A stretch of DNA of 37,624 nucleotides. Origin: Gemmatimonadota bacterium (GTDB lineage Bacteria; Latescibacterota; UBA2968; UBA8231). The notes under the pieces are model-generated. The model ran no database searches. It saw only the letters and a list, made by a program, of their open reading frames with translations, and had not been told where the DNA came from. The position numbers and the translations under genes were made by a program. This document shows positions 1 to 7,500 of the stretch, in pieces (positions within the stretch are counted from its first letter, which is position 1; the number at the start of each line of letters is the position of its first letter). The DNA is taken from assembly GCA_002724215.1 (NCBI GenBank), contig PBOD01000101.1, positions 32,166 through 69,789 of the forward strand, in the 5' to 3' direction.

Positions 1-2
1 AA

Positions 3-269
3 GCCCGCCATATCCTGGTGCCGAATGAAGAGACCTGTGCCGACCTCAAAGCCCAGATCGAAGGCGGTGCTGATTTCGCCGAACTGGCCAGAGAGCACTC
101 GACCTGCCCATCGGGCAAAAGCGGCGGCGATCTCGGCAGCTTTGGCCAGGGCATGATGGTGCCCGAGTTCGACGAGGTGGTCTTCCGCGACGAACTGCAC
201 GTCGTACACGGCCCGATCAAGACCCAATTCGGTTACCACTTGCTGGAAATCACCAGCCGCGAAGACTGA
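3..269 (+). CDS. ppiC: Parvulin-type peptidyl-prolyl cis-trans isomerase (5' end outside window)
   Basis: Small single-domain rotamase that isomerises the peptide bond before proline. The visible 88 codons open with ARHILV, the first strand of the parvulin fold, and continue with GADFAELAREHS, CPSGKSGGDLGSFG, MVPEFDEVVF and a closing TQFGYHLLEI. These are the family signature blocks in the right order and spacing, and they closely follow E. coli PpiC (about 93 aa) from memory. Only a few N-terminal codons are probably missing. A GTG at 18 is in frame but lies inside the first beta strand, so it is unlikely to be the true start. No signal peptide can be judged because the start is cut off. An intrinsic terminator follows 30 nt after the stop, so this gene ends its transcription unit. 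Family assignment is firm; the cytoplasmic PpiC role is inferred from the size. Confidence 0.93.
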   Translation, partial: ARHILVPNEETCADLKAQIEGGADFAELAREHSTCPSGKSGGDLGSFGQGMMVPEFDEVVFRDELHVVHGPIKTQFGYHLLEITSRED

Positions 270-298
270 GCGGCGACCACAGCACCTTCGCAATGGAT

Positions 299-333
299 AC
301 CCACCCGCGCCATTTGTGCGCGGGTGGGTTTTG
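299..333 (+). terminator. Rho-independent terminator after ppiC
   Basis: A perfect 12-bp GC-rich stem (299-310 with 318-329) closes a 7-nt loop and runs into a T-rich stretch (TTTT at 329-332). It lies 30 nt downstream of the parvulin stop codon and separates that gene from the cupin gene. Confidence 0.9.
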
Positions 334-372
334 TGTTATCGGTAGTATGAATCTGTCACGAGGAGCGATGTT

Positions 373-1005
373 GTGCCAATTACCAAAAGCGGTGAGGACT
401 GCGCCCCGGCCTGGTGTGGTCTCAGATATTTCGAAGTGGTGACGCTGGTCAAGGGCGAGGAACGGGTCTTCGCGCGGCGCGGTCGCAAGGAGAAGCTCAT
501 CGTCGGGGAAGGGTGCTGCGAGATCCGCTGCGGGGACCGGGTGATCGCCGGGGAGTACAAGACCAATGTCGATCTGACGGGGGCCGATGAGCATTTTGCG
601 GTCAGGGCACTCGATGGGCCGGCAACGGTGGTGTGGATGTGCGGCGACTGGATGCGGGAGACGGCGTCGGGGATTTTTGCCGTCGCTGGGGCGGACGGGC
701 GCGAGGATCGCGGGGATGCGGTGGATTATCCCAAGGAGACGAGCTTCGATAGCCACTACCACGATTGCGATGAGTACTGGATTGTGTTCGCGGGGTGCGG
801 GGTGGCGGTGAGCGAGGGGCAGTCGTACGAGGTCGAGCCGGGCGATTGCGTGGCGACGGGTATGGGATTCCATCACGATTTTCCACAGGTCCACGAGCCG
901 GTACGGGCGGTGTATTTTGAGACCGAGCTAGAGGGGCAGTGCCGGAAGGGACATCTGTGGGAGCACACGCACGGGGCGGCGGTGCCGCGGGCAGAACGCG
1001 TGTGA
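373..1005 (+). CDS. Cupin-domain protein (210 aa)
   Basis: Cupin-fold protein of unknown substrate. The C-terminal half carries a clear cupin motif 1 with H128, H130 and E134 (HYHDCDE), a glycine-rich turn, then PGD at 156-158 and H167/H168 as the motif 2 histidine. This is a complete 3-His/1-Glu metal site. The N-terminal half is also beta-rich and could be a degenerate second cupin without metal ligands. The start is GTG, chosen because an AGGAG Shine-Dalgarno lies about 8 nt upstream; the nearby ATG at 368 is out of frame. It stands alone between a terminator and a convergent operon. Right after its stop there is a second ribosome-binding site with a nine-codon reading frame, possibly a stub of a lost downstream gene. 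Function could be enzymatic (isomerase or dioxygenase-like) or ligand binding; the sequence does not decide. Confidence 0.8.
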   Translation: MPITKSGEDCAPAWCGLRYFEVVTLVKGEERVFARRGRKEKLIVGEGCCEIRCGDRVIAGEYKTNVDLTGADEHFAVRALDGPATVVWMCGDWMRETASGIFAVAGADGREDRGDAVDYPKETSFDSHYHDCDEYWIVFAGCGVAVSEGQSYEVEPGDCVATGMGFHHDFPQVHEPVRAVYFETELEGQCRKGHLWEHTHGAAVPRAERV

Positions 1006-1111
1006 GGAGTGGCGATGAACGCCCCTAAATGGCCGCATCAATAGCTGCGGCAACAAGAAAGTCTCCCCGCCCTTAGATGGCTTCGCTAGCGCATGCTGTG
1101 GCGATAGGTCG

Positions 1112-1990
1112 CTAGCTGAGCGGTTCTAACCTGATTTCCCTGTATCCGCCTTCGAAACAAGGCCGGGTGATATACTGATAGCAGGTGGGACTCACTTGGT
1201 CGGCGTGGGGGAAGTGGACGTGGCCGCAGAAGATGGCGACGAGATTCTCGGCCCGCGCCAGCAAATCGCGGGCGGCGAGGGTGCTTTCATCGTCCTCGCG
1301 GATGCGCCATTTTTCGCGGCCCGCAGCGGTCCAGCCTGTGGCGGCCATGACGATGGGGTCTTGCCAGACAGCGCATACATCCGGCATCAGCGTGGGGACG
1401 GCGATGGGGATGTGGACAAAGAGTAGGCAGGGCAGGGGCGTATTCAGCTGTCGGTGCAGGTAGGACAATTGATCCGGACTCATATGGTAATTGCTATTGT
1501 CGATGGCGAGGAGGCGGACGCCGTCGAGATCGAGGGTCTGCGCGGCGGGAGACGGTGCGGTCACGCCCGCGAAACGCGAATAATGGGCTTGGCGGGTGTC
1601 GTCGTTCCAGTCGAGGTGGGGAAAGTACCAGTCGTGATTGCCCATGGTGTACAGATATTGACCCGGCAGAGAATGAACGCCATCGGCCACGAAATCGATG
1701 CCGGCGTGCGAGGGGTAGTGGATGATGTCGCCGGTTAGAGCGGTGCCGTCGGCGTCGAGATCCCGGGCGTGTTGTAGAGCGCGTTGCAGAAGTTGGGCGG
1801 CGGGCACATTGCCCGGGGTGCGCTCCGCAAAGCGGGCCTGGTCGGCGGCGACGTATGCGAGTGCGTCTGGATCGCGATCGTCGGCCAGGGCCACGTGGCT
1901 ATCGGTGATGTGCAGCAGGGTCAGGGTGCGGGGCAGGTCCGCGATGGCGATGGTGGTTTGATCGTCGGTGTGCGAGTGTCGGGTGCGCAT
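1112..1990 (-). CDS. Calcineurin-like metallophosphoesterase
   Basis: Dimetal phosphoesterase of about 292 aa. The canonical motif series is present in order: D30-x-H32 (TDSH), G87-D88 (GDII), G117-N118-H119-D120 (GNHD), H193 (VHIP) and G256-H257-V-H259 (GHVH). These supply the two-metal site, so the protein should be active. No signal peptide or membrane segment is evident, so it is probably cytoplasmic. The start ATG lies 5 nt after the stop of the upstream PhyH oxygenase gene, making it the third gene of the GH32-PhyH-phosphoesterase operon. The family is broad (phosphodiesterases, phosphatases, nucleotidases) and context does not fix the substrate; a phosphorylated sugar or phosphodiester is possible given the GH32 neighbour. 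A perfect 6-bp hairpin at 1032-1051 lies beyond the stop but lacks a convincing T-tract. Confidence 0.9.
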   Translation of the reverse strand: MRTRHSHTDDQTTIAIADLPRTLTLLHITDSHVALADDRDPDALAYVAADQARFAERTPGNVPAAQLLQRALQHARDLDADGTALTGDIIHYPSHAGIDFVADGVHSLPGQYLYTMGNHDWYFPHLDWNDDTRQAHYSRFAGVTAPSPAAQTLDLDGVRLLAIDNSNYHMSPDQLSYLHRQLNTPLPCLLFVHIPIAVPTLMPDVCAVWQDPIVMAATGWTAAGREKWRIREDDESTLAARDLLARAENLVAIFCGHVHFPHADQVSPTCYQYITRPCFEGGYREIRLEPLS

Positions 1991-1995
1991 GAGCT

Positions 1996-2835
1996 TTATG
2001 AGTGTTGGAGGTGGGGGCCGAAGAGATAGTCTGGAACGGCATCGACGAATTCGGCGTTGGGGTCGAGATCATCGCTTTTGAATTCGGCCTCGCAGCCCGT
2101 TTGGAACTGCAGGGTGGCAACGCGGCGGTACCACTTGATCTGGTGGACCATGGCGATCATATGCCGCACCTGGTCGGATCGGTTGGGGACGCCGCGGTGC
2201 CAGAGGCGGATGTCGCGGATGACGGCGCTGCCCTTGGGGGCGGTGATGCGGACTGGCGGTGCGGTGGCGCGGCGCTCGGCGATCAGCGCGGCGGTCAACT
2301 CGCCGGTGACCCGGTGCGAACCGGGCCAGATTTCGGTGCTGCCCTTGTCGGGGTGGGTGTCGATGGGTGAAATATTGACGACCAGAGTTGTGGCCGGATA
2401 CGCTCGGTCCCAGTCGTGCCACAGCGGCAGGGCGTCGCGGTGCAGGGGTTGCTCTTCGCTGCCGGGCAGGTTGGTGTTGCCGCTGTAGAAGGCATTGAAC
2501 AGCCCCTCGCCGAGGACGCCCCGCGTAATCTGGGTCGCAAAGGGGTTGGCGACAATGGTGCGGAATACATAGGGCGGATGGTGCGGGGGTTTCTGCTGCA
2601 GGTGGCCGTGCTTCCAGCCGCTGATATTGTCACCGCGGTCGCGCGCGGTGACAAGCTCGCGGGTGTCGGCGAGCATTTTCTCGTGCAGGACATCGAGTGC
2701 GGTGTGGTCTACGGCGTCTTCGACGACGACATAGCCCTGTGCGGCCACGGATTGTACGGCGTGGGCGGCTTGCGCGTCGGTCAGGCGGCCGGCGGCGCGC
2801 TCGGCAGAGGATACTGCGACGCGGGGCTCAGGCAT
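1996..2835 (-). CDS. Phytanoyl-CoA dioxygenase (PhyH) family protein
   Basis: Non-heme Fe(II)/2-oxoglutarate-dependent oxygenase of 279 aa, the usual PhyH length. The iron facial triad is visible as H132-x-D134 (LHRDA) and the distal H213 (WHRG), with R224 in position to bind the 2-oxoglutarate carboxylate. The PGSHR block (171-175) is also typical. The frame is open further upstream, but the start at 2835 is preferred: it gives the family length and overlaps the GH32 stop in an ATGCCTGA arrangement, so translation is probably coupled. Members hydroxylate unactivated carbons in very different small molecules. The substrate cannot be named; co-transcription with a GH32-fold protein hints at a carbohydrate-linked molecule, which is inference only. 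Confidence 0.9.
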   Translation of the reverse strand: MPEPRVAVSSAERAAGRLTDAQAAHAVQSVAAQGYVVVEDAVDHTALDVLHEKMLADTRELVTARDRGDNISGWKHGHLQQKPPHHPPYVFRTIVANPFATQITRGVLGEGLFNAFYSGNTNLPGSEEQPLHRDALPLWHDWDRAYPATTLVVNISPIDTHPDKGSTEIWPGSHRVTGELTAALIAERRATAPPVRITAPKGSAVIRDIRLWHRGVPNRSDQVRHMIAMVHQIKWYRRVATLQFQTGCEAEFKSDDLDPNAEFVDAVPDYLFGPHLQHS

Positions 2836-4366
2836 AGATATCCTGCATCTGCCAGGCGTCGAGCGCGCGCAGTTCGGCGGCCTGGCCCTGGGCGCGCAGC
2901 GATACTCCGACGCTGTCGGCGCGGTCGGGATAGACCCGGGCGGCGACGCACTGGCGGCCATTGGCGAAGACCTCGACGACGCTTTTATCAACGAAGACGC
3001 GCAGCTTGAGGGTTTCGTTTTTTTTCAGCGGCACCTGGGCGGTCTCTGGCGCGCGCGAGAGGGCGTCGGGGGCGATGGAGGAATACGAGGTGTCGAGGGT
3101 GAGCAGCGACGATGTCGCGTCGGTGCCGTTTACGCGGTCTCGATAGCCACGGTCGCGGTAGAAGGCGATGCGGGTGTACTCCTGGCGGTCGGGTGATCGC
3201 AGCACGTTGAGCTCGACCATCGGGGCATCTCCCGGGTCGATTTCGGCGGCGATTTCCACGGCGTTGCCGCGGACCGTGTCGAGGACCTGTTCTTCGTTGG
3301 CGGGCATCGCGGTCGGGCCGATGTGAACGTGGCCTGCGCGCAGCGATTCGATATCGCCGGTCGGTTCCATCAAGACCTCGTCGCCCTCGACGGTGAGGCG
3401 GCGCGGCAGGGTCATGATCTGGTTCCAGCCGGCGGTGGGCTTGCCGGGGTTCATATTGAAAATGACCACGAGGCCGCCCTCGCCATCGGGCGCGGCCGAC
3501 GGCGCGTGGACGCCGCTGGGTCCGTAGGGACCGAAGTTGAATTTGGCGCCGTGGGTGACGATGAATTTATCGCGATCGGTGTCGTAGTCGCCGAGCAGGT
3601 ACTGGCCGCCGCTCATATGGCTGAAAAACAACAGCATGTGGCGGTCGCCGATGGGCCAGAAGTAGGGGCAGGCGCCGTCGTCGCCGACCAGCGTGTAGAG
3701 GTCGTCCTCGACGAAGGGGTGGAGATACTCCCAGTGCTCGAGGTCGGGTGAGCGGAAGAGGAAATTGGCGCGGATCGGCTTGCCGCCGGGGCCTTCGGGT
3801 TTGGTGCCGGCGGAAAGCGAGTAGTAGTGGTCGCCTTGCTTCCAGATGCAGGGGTCGAAGACGCGGTAGGGCAGGTCGCGGCCGATGGGAATTACGGCCT
3901 GGCCGGCGATCTTGTGCCAGTTGAGCAACAGCGGGTCGGAGGAGACAGCGACCATATTGCCTACCTCGGTGCCGTGGTACATGGCGATGACGCGGTCCGC
4001 CTCGACCAGCGCGGCGCCCGAAAAGCAGCAGCGCTCGGGGTCGGGGTAGATGCAATAGGGCAGGTCGCGCCAGTGGACGAGGTCGGTGCTGATGGCGTGG
4101 CCCCAGTGCTGGCGCGTATCTTCGGGAGGATAGGCCTGGTAGAAGAGGTGCCAGTGGCCCTGCCAGAAGCAGAGGCCATTGGGGTCGTTGAGATTGGCCT
4201 CGGGGTTTATGTAGTGGTAGATAGGGCGGTGCGGGTCGCCGGCGTAGGCCTGGCGCGCGGCCAGCAGCCGCTGCATCAGCGGGTTTTGCGCCAGGGCCTC
4301 TTCCTGGGCGGCGAGCGAGTCGGTGGGAAAAGTGTAGAAAGGTACTTTCGAGGTAAAATCGGCCAT
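2828..4366 (-). CDS. Glycoside hydrolase family 32 protein, acid/base Glu apparently replaced
   Basis: GH32 fold of 512 aa: an N-terminal five-bladed propeller and a C-terminal beta-sandwich. Motifs seen are NDPNG (60-64, with nucleophile D61), FSG (115-117), the transition-state stabiliser block read as VFDP (D171, normally RDP), and a C-terminal segment containing VDKSVVEVFANG. In family members the general acid/base is the Glu of an EC(P) motif. Here the aligned stretch reads GDDGACPYF (228-236), so alanine 232 sits where Glu is expected. The protein may be a non-hydrolytic binder, use another acid, or belong to a divergent subclade. No signal peptide is apparent, so it is probably cytoplasmic. 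The start has AGGAGG about 9 nt upstream. It is first in an operon with a PhyH oxygenase and a phosphoesterase. Fructan, sucrose or sucrose-phosphate would be the normal substrates. Confidence 0.88.
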   Translation of the reverse strand: MADFTSKVPFYTFPTDSLAAQEEALAQNPLMQRLLAARQAYAGDPHRPIYHYINPEANLNDPNGLCFWQGHWHLFYQAYPPEDTRQHWGHAISTDLVHWRDLPYCIYPDPERCCFSGAALVEADRVIAMYHGTEVGNMVAVSSDPLLLNWHKIAGQAVIPIGRDLPYRVFDPCIWKQGDHYYSLSAGTKPEGPGGKPIRANFLFRSPDLEHWEYLHPFVEDDLYTLVGDDGACPYFWPIGDRHMLLFFSHMSGGQYLLGDYDTDRDKFIVTHGAKFNFGPYGPSGVHAPSAAPDGEGGLVVIFNMNPGKPTAGWNQIMTLPRRLTVEGDEVLMEPTGDIESLRAGHVHIGPTAMPANEEQVLDTVRGNAVEIAAEIDPGDAPMVELNVLRSPDRQEYTRIAFYRDRGYRDRVNGTDATSSLLTLDTSYSSIAPDALSRAPETAQVPLKKNETLKLRVFVDKSVVEVFANGRQCVAARVYPDRADSVGVSLRAQGQAAELRALDAWQMQDIYA

Positions 4367-4406
4367 AGCTTACGCCCTCCTGTGGCGCCGCGTGGATAGC
4401 GCGCAG

Positions 4407-4435
4407 AGTATAGGCAATAGTCGTCCCCCGATCCA
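4407..4435 (-). promoter_or_regulatory. Possible promoter of the GH32 operon
   Basis: On the minus strand a TATACT -10 box (4412-4407) lies 17 nt downstream of a weak -35-like TGGATC (4435-4430). The predicted transcript would have a leader of about 35 nt containing the AGGAGG of the GH32 gene. Only the -10 box is a good match (5/6). Confidence 0.3.
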
Positions 4436-4542
4436 GATGACCGCGTCGTCGTTGTGGGACGGGGTGGCTGCCCGCGCGCGAAAATTGCTCCAGTCATTCC
4501 ACACGATTGTTGTAGCGCGCCCGATTATATAGGTTGAACCCC

Positions 4543-4562
4543 CATGCGCATAGGTGCGCGTG
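4543..4562 (+). promoter_or_regulatory. Hairpin just upstream of the RraA ribosome-binding site
   Basis: CATGCGCA and TGCGCGTG form an 8-bp stem (one G-U pair) with a TAGG tetraloop. It ends 9 nt before the Shine-Dalgarno CAGGAGGA (4571-4578) of the first gene of the ten-gene operon. It could tune transcript stability or initiation. An AT-rich patch at 4524-4531 precedes it, but I cannot define a convincing promoter there. Confidence 0.25.
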
Positions 4563-4584
4563 TCTACAGACAGGAGGATATTTG

Positions 4585-5244
4585 ATGTTGAGCCAGGAGA
4601 TATTGGAGGGATTCAAGGCCTTTGATTCGGCGACTATCTTCAATGCCGTGGTCAAGAAACTCGGCTTGCCCAACGAGGACTATACCGATCACCGGATCCG
4701 CTGCCTGTTGCCCGACACGGGGCCGGTAGTCGGCTATGCGGTCACTGCGGAAGTGACCACCAACGACGCGGATTCGGTGGCTGCGCCGTGGGAGGATTAC
4801 TACGAGGCGTTGCACCGGACCGAGGGGCCGGTGGTGGCGGTGTTGCGAGATGTCGATTCGCGACCGGGCCGCGGTGCGAGCTTCGGCGACGGTATGGCGC
4901 GACTGCACAAGAAATTGGGGACGGTGGGGGTGCTGGTCGAAGGGACGGTGAGGGATCTGGCGGGGATCGGCGAAGTCGGGCTGCCGGTTTGGGCCTGGGG
5001 CACAGTGCCGGGGCACGGGGTGTTCTGCGTTACCCGGGTCGGCGGGCCGGTGACGGTCGGCAGCATGCGGGTGCGCGGCGGAGATCTGATCTTCGCCGAC
5101 GGGGACGGAGCGGTGCGGATACAGGAGGAGCACGCGGAAGAAGTGCTGCAGCTGGCGGCAGAAGTCAGGGCGTTTGAGGCGGAGGTCTTCGCGCAGTACG
5201 AGGCGGAGGATTTTACCTTTGAAAAGTGGAAGGCGTCGCGCTAG
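4585..5244 (+). CDS. RraA-like / HMG-CHA aldolase family protein
   Basis: 219-aa protein of the RraA/class II 4-hydroxy-4-methyl-2-oxoglutarate aldolase family. It carries the family metal/substrate motif D-x20-R-D exactly (D102, then R123-D124) within GDGMARLHKK...EGTVRD. Family members with this motif cleave 4-hydroxy-2-oxoacids to pyruvate or decarboxylate oxaloacetate, while the name-giving RraA instead inhibits RNase E. Conservation of the catalytic motif and the catabolic neighbours favour an enzyme. The start is ATG 4585, placed 6 nt after a strong CAGGAGGA; a longer in-frame extension to 4534 has no such site. It is first of the ten-gene plus-strand run and its stop codon directly abuts the ATG of the M24 gene. 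Confidence 0.85.
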   Translation: MLSQEILEGFKAFDSATIFNAVVKKLGLPNEDYTDHRIRCLLPDTGPVVGYAVTAEVTTNDADSVAAPWEDYYEALHRTEGPVVAVLRDVDSRPGRGASFGDGMARLHKKLGTVGVLVEGTVRDLAGIGEVGLPVWAWGTVPGHGVFCVTRVGGPVTVGSMRVRGGDLIFADGDGAVRIQEEHAEEVLQLAAEVRAFEAEVFAQYEAEDFTFEKWKASR

Positions 5245-6492
5245 ATGGTGCTTTGCAATCGCGCCAGGGTGCTCGAGTATATGCGGCGGGCGGGCATCGA
5301 CGCGATCGTTGCGACCTCGCCGGTCAATGTGACGTATTTTACCGGCTACTACAACTGGCTGGCGGGGCAGTTCAAGGACTTTATGGTCAGGCCGGGGGGC
5401 AATGGCGACTTACTGCCGGCTTTTGGCCTGTACCCCGCTGCGGGGGCGCCGGCGCTGGTGGTAGACGCGGCGCTGGCGGTGAACGCGATGGACATAGAGG
5501 GCCTGGAGTTGCGACCGGTGGGGGGCGCCATGCTGGATCGGGCGGGGGGCACGGTGGATCTGGCGGGACGGCAGCGCGAGGTCTACGAGTTGCTGGATGC
5601 CGCGCCGCTGGCGCAGACGGCGGTGCAGGCGTTGGTGGCGCTGCTGCAGGCGCGGGGGTTGGCGCGGGGACGGGTCGGGTTGGAGATGGAGGGCATGGCA
5701 GCGGACGTGTTGGCGGAGGTCCGGGACGCCTTGCCGGAGGTTGAGTTCGCCGAGTGTGCAAATTTGATCCGGCTGGTGCGGATGGTCAAAACTGAGGAGG
5801 AGATCGCGCGGATGGCGCGGGCGGCGGCGCTTGGCGAGGACGCGGCGGCCAGGGCGCTGGCGACGGCGCGGCCCGGTCGGTCGCTGCGCGAGCTGGGGCA
5901 GATTTTTCGCGCCGAGGTCGCGGCCGAGGGGGCGGATCTGGACCACTTCGCCTATGGGATCAAGGGGATGGGGCTGGCGACGGAGACCGACTATGTGCCA
6001 GACGCGGGCGATCTCATGTATATCGACTACGGCTGCGTCTACCGGAACTATTGCTCGGATAGCGGGTTGACGCTGGCGCTGGGCCCGCTGTCTGAGGTGT
6101 GGGCGCATCGCTACGAGGCGCTCTGCGCGTGTCTGGCGGCCGGGCGGCGGGCGATGGTGCCAGGTGCCCATTCTTCGGCGGTGCCGGCGGCGATGTGGGC
6201 GGCGCTCGAGGAGTGCGGTATTGCGGTTTCGTTCCCACACGGGCACGGGGTGGGGCTGGAGGTGCGCGACTATCCGATCCTGGTCGCCGACACCGGGCTG
6301 CGGATCCGCGACGATTGCGTCGACGAGCCGGCCGATTTGCCGCTGGAGGAGAATATGGTGCTCAATATGGAGGCGATGGTCTTCGCGCTGGGTGAGGCCT
6401 CGGTGCATATCGAGCAGTCGTTCGTGGTCGGGGCGGCGGGGGCCGAACCGCTGGTTGAGCAGGACCGCAGTAGCCCCTTTATCCCCGCATAG
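5245..6492 (+). CDS. M24 family metallopeptidase / creatinase-like protein
   Basis: 415-aa pita-bread-fold protein with an N-terminal creatinase-type domain (to about residue 170) and a C-terminal catalytic domain. All five metal ligands of M24 peptidases can be placed: D261, D272, H334, E376 and E390. Complete ligands argue for a dimetal hydrolase of Xaa-Pro aminopeptidase type. True creatinase shares this fold but does not need metals, so aminopeptidase or a related C-N hydrolase is more likely than creatinase itself. The ATG directly follows the RraA stop codon, so the two are translationally linked. A creatininase-family gene lies three genes downstream in the same operon, which makes an amide- or guanidino-type substrate worth considering. 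Cytoplasmic; no signal peptide. Confidence 0.88.
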   Translation: MVLCNRARVLEYMRRAGIDAIVATSPVNVTYFTGYYNWLAGQFKDFMVRPGGNGDLLPAFGLYPAAGAPALVVDAALAVNAMDIEGLELRPVGGAMLDRAGGTVDLAGRQREVYELLDAAPLAQTAVQALVALLQARGLARGRVGLEMEGMAADVLAEVRDALPEVEFAECANLIRLVRMVKTEEEIARMARAAALGEDAAARALATARPGRSLRELGQIFRAEVAAEGADLDHFAYGIKGMGLATETDYVPDAGDLMYIDYGCVYRNYCSDSGLTLALGPLSEVWAHRYEALCACLAAGRRAMVPGAHSSAVPAAMWAALEECGIAVSFPHGHGVGLEVRDYPILVADTGLRIRDDCVDEPADLPLEENMVLNMEAMVFALGEASVHIEQSFVVGAAGAEPLVEQDRSSPFIPA

Positions 6493-6509
6493 CGCAACAG
6501 CGGCAGTTT

Positions 6510-6568
6510 GCGCACGGCCCGGTGTTGTCCGGCTGAGAGTCGCACGGGGAGCAATCCCGATTGTGCGC
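6510..6568 (+). other. Potential RNA structure in the gap before the PhyH gene
   Basis: The 127-nt spacer between the M24 and PhyH genes is the longest gap in the operon. GCGCAC (6510-6515) can pair with GTGCGC (6563-6568) around smaller GC-rich pairings, and a separate perfect hairpin GCCCAT-CTT-ATGGGC occupies 6581-6595 just ahead of the Shine-Dalgarno. No T-tract follows, so it is not a standard terminator. Confidence 0.25.
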
Positions 6569-6619
6569 AGTGACTGGGTTGCCCATCTTATGGGCTGGCT
6601 TATAGCGGAGGAAAACAAG

Positions 6620-7495
6620 TTGAAGACCACAACGGTGAAAATCGACCCGGGCGAAGAAATCGACTTCATGGAAGTCGATGAAACCGATTTCGCTACCTTT
6701 ACCCGCGGCGAGCAGATCCACCATCTCGAAGTCGAGGGCTTCGCGGTTTTTCCCGATGTACTCGACGCCGACCACATTGCGCGGCTGAAGGCGGCGACCC
6801 GAGAGCTGCCGATGCAGACTAAGGACTACAGCGAGGCCCAGACCTACCACCACGAGCCCCAGTGCCGGAGCGACGCGGTAGCCGAATTGATCGGCCATCC
6901 ACCAATCGTCGAATTTCTGCATCAACTGATGGGCCCGGAAATTGTCTTTACGCACGGATTATTCACTCGCACGCTGTCCGGTTCGCCGGGGATTTCGCTG
7001 CACACCGATGGCCAGCCCTTTGGCTCGTCGATCTTCGGCTACGAGGGCTCGTCGCCGCGATTATTGCGGGTGCTCTACTATCTCGACGACCTGCCGTCCG
7101 ACCGCGCGCCCTTTCGGCTGATTCCGCGCTCGCATTTGTCCTTCCACGCCGAGGCCAATCCCTATGTGCGCTATATCTCGCACCCGCAGGAGATCACCCT
7201 CTGCGCCAGAGCGGGCACGGTGGTGATGATTCCGGCCCTGCTCTTCCATGGCACCCATCCCAACCGGGCGGCGGAGCCGCGGGAACTGATACAGTTCGGC
7301 TACCGGCCGGCGTGGGCGGGGCCGGTGCGGGAGATGGAGGACTGGGACCCGGAGTGGGTGGCACAGGCGCCGGAAGCGGCCCGGCCCTACTTACAGAGTC
7401 GCAATACCACCGGCATCGCGTGGCAACAAGCGCACAAGCCCCAGGGCATGCAGCGCGATGCGCCGGGCATCAATCCGAGCCGCTGGGGAGATTGA
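6620..7495 (+). CDS. Phytanoyl-CoA dioxygenase (PhyH) family protein
   Basis: Fe(II)/2-oxoglutarate oxygenase of 291 aa. The facial triad is H128-x-D130 (LHTDG) and a distal histidine at H210 (LFHGTH), followed by R221 as the probable 2-oxoglutarate-binding arginine. The chosen start is TTG 6620 because GGAGG (6607-6611) is correctly spaced. An ATG at 6590 is in frame but has no ribosome-binding site and falls inside a hairpin, so it is less likely. Third gene of the ten-gene run, with the phosphatase gene starting 5 nt after its stop. The acidic, charged N-terminus (residues 9-35) precedes the usual PhyH helix. Substrate unknown; it presumably hydroxylates the molecule handled by the neighbouring hydrolases. 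Confidence 0.88.
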   Translation: MKTTTVKIDPGEEIDFMEVDETDFATFTRGEQIHHLEVEGFAVFPDVLDADHIARLKAATRELPMQTKDYSEAQTYHHEPQCRSDAVAELIGHPPIVEFLHQLMGPEIVFTHGLFTRTLSGSPGISLHTDGQPFGSSIFGYEGSSPRLLRVLYYLDDLPSDRAPFRLIPRSHLSFHAEANPYVRYISHPQEITLCARAGTVVMIPALLFHGTHPNRAAEPRELIQFGYRPAWAGPVREMEDWDPEWVAQAPEAARPYLQSRNTTGIAWQQAHKPQGMQRDAPGINPSRWGD

Positions 7496-7500
7496 GTCCT

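Noticed and set aside
1032-1051. GCCGCA/TGCGGC hairpin between the convergent cupin and phosphoesterase genes as a terminator
   Set aside because: Only 6 bp and no T-tract on either strand.
6590-6619. An ATG start for the PhyH gene at 6590
   Set aside because: It lies within a hairpin and lacks a ribosome-binding site, whereas TTG 6620 has GGAGG at proper spacing.
5387-6777. Long open frames opposite the M24 gene, including one of about 455 codons
   Set aside because: They are high-GC antisense shadows with Arg/Pro/His-rich composition and no family motif, while the sense strand has a complete M24 enzyme.
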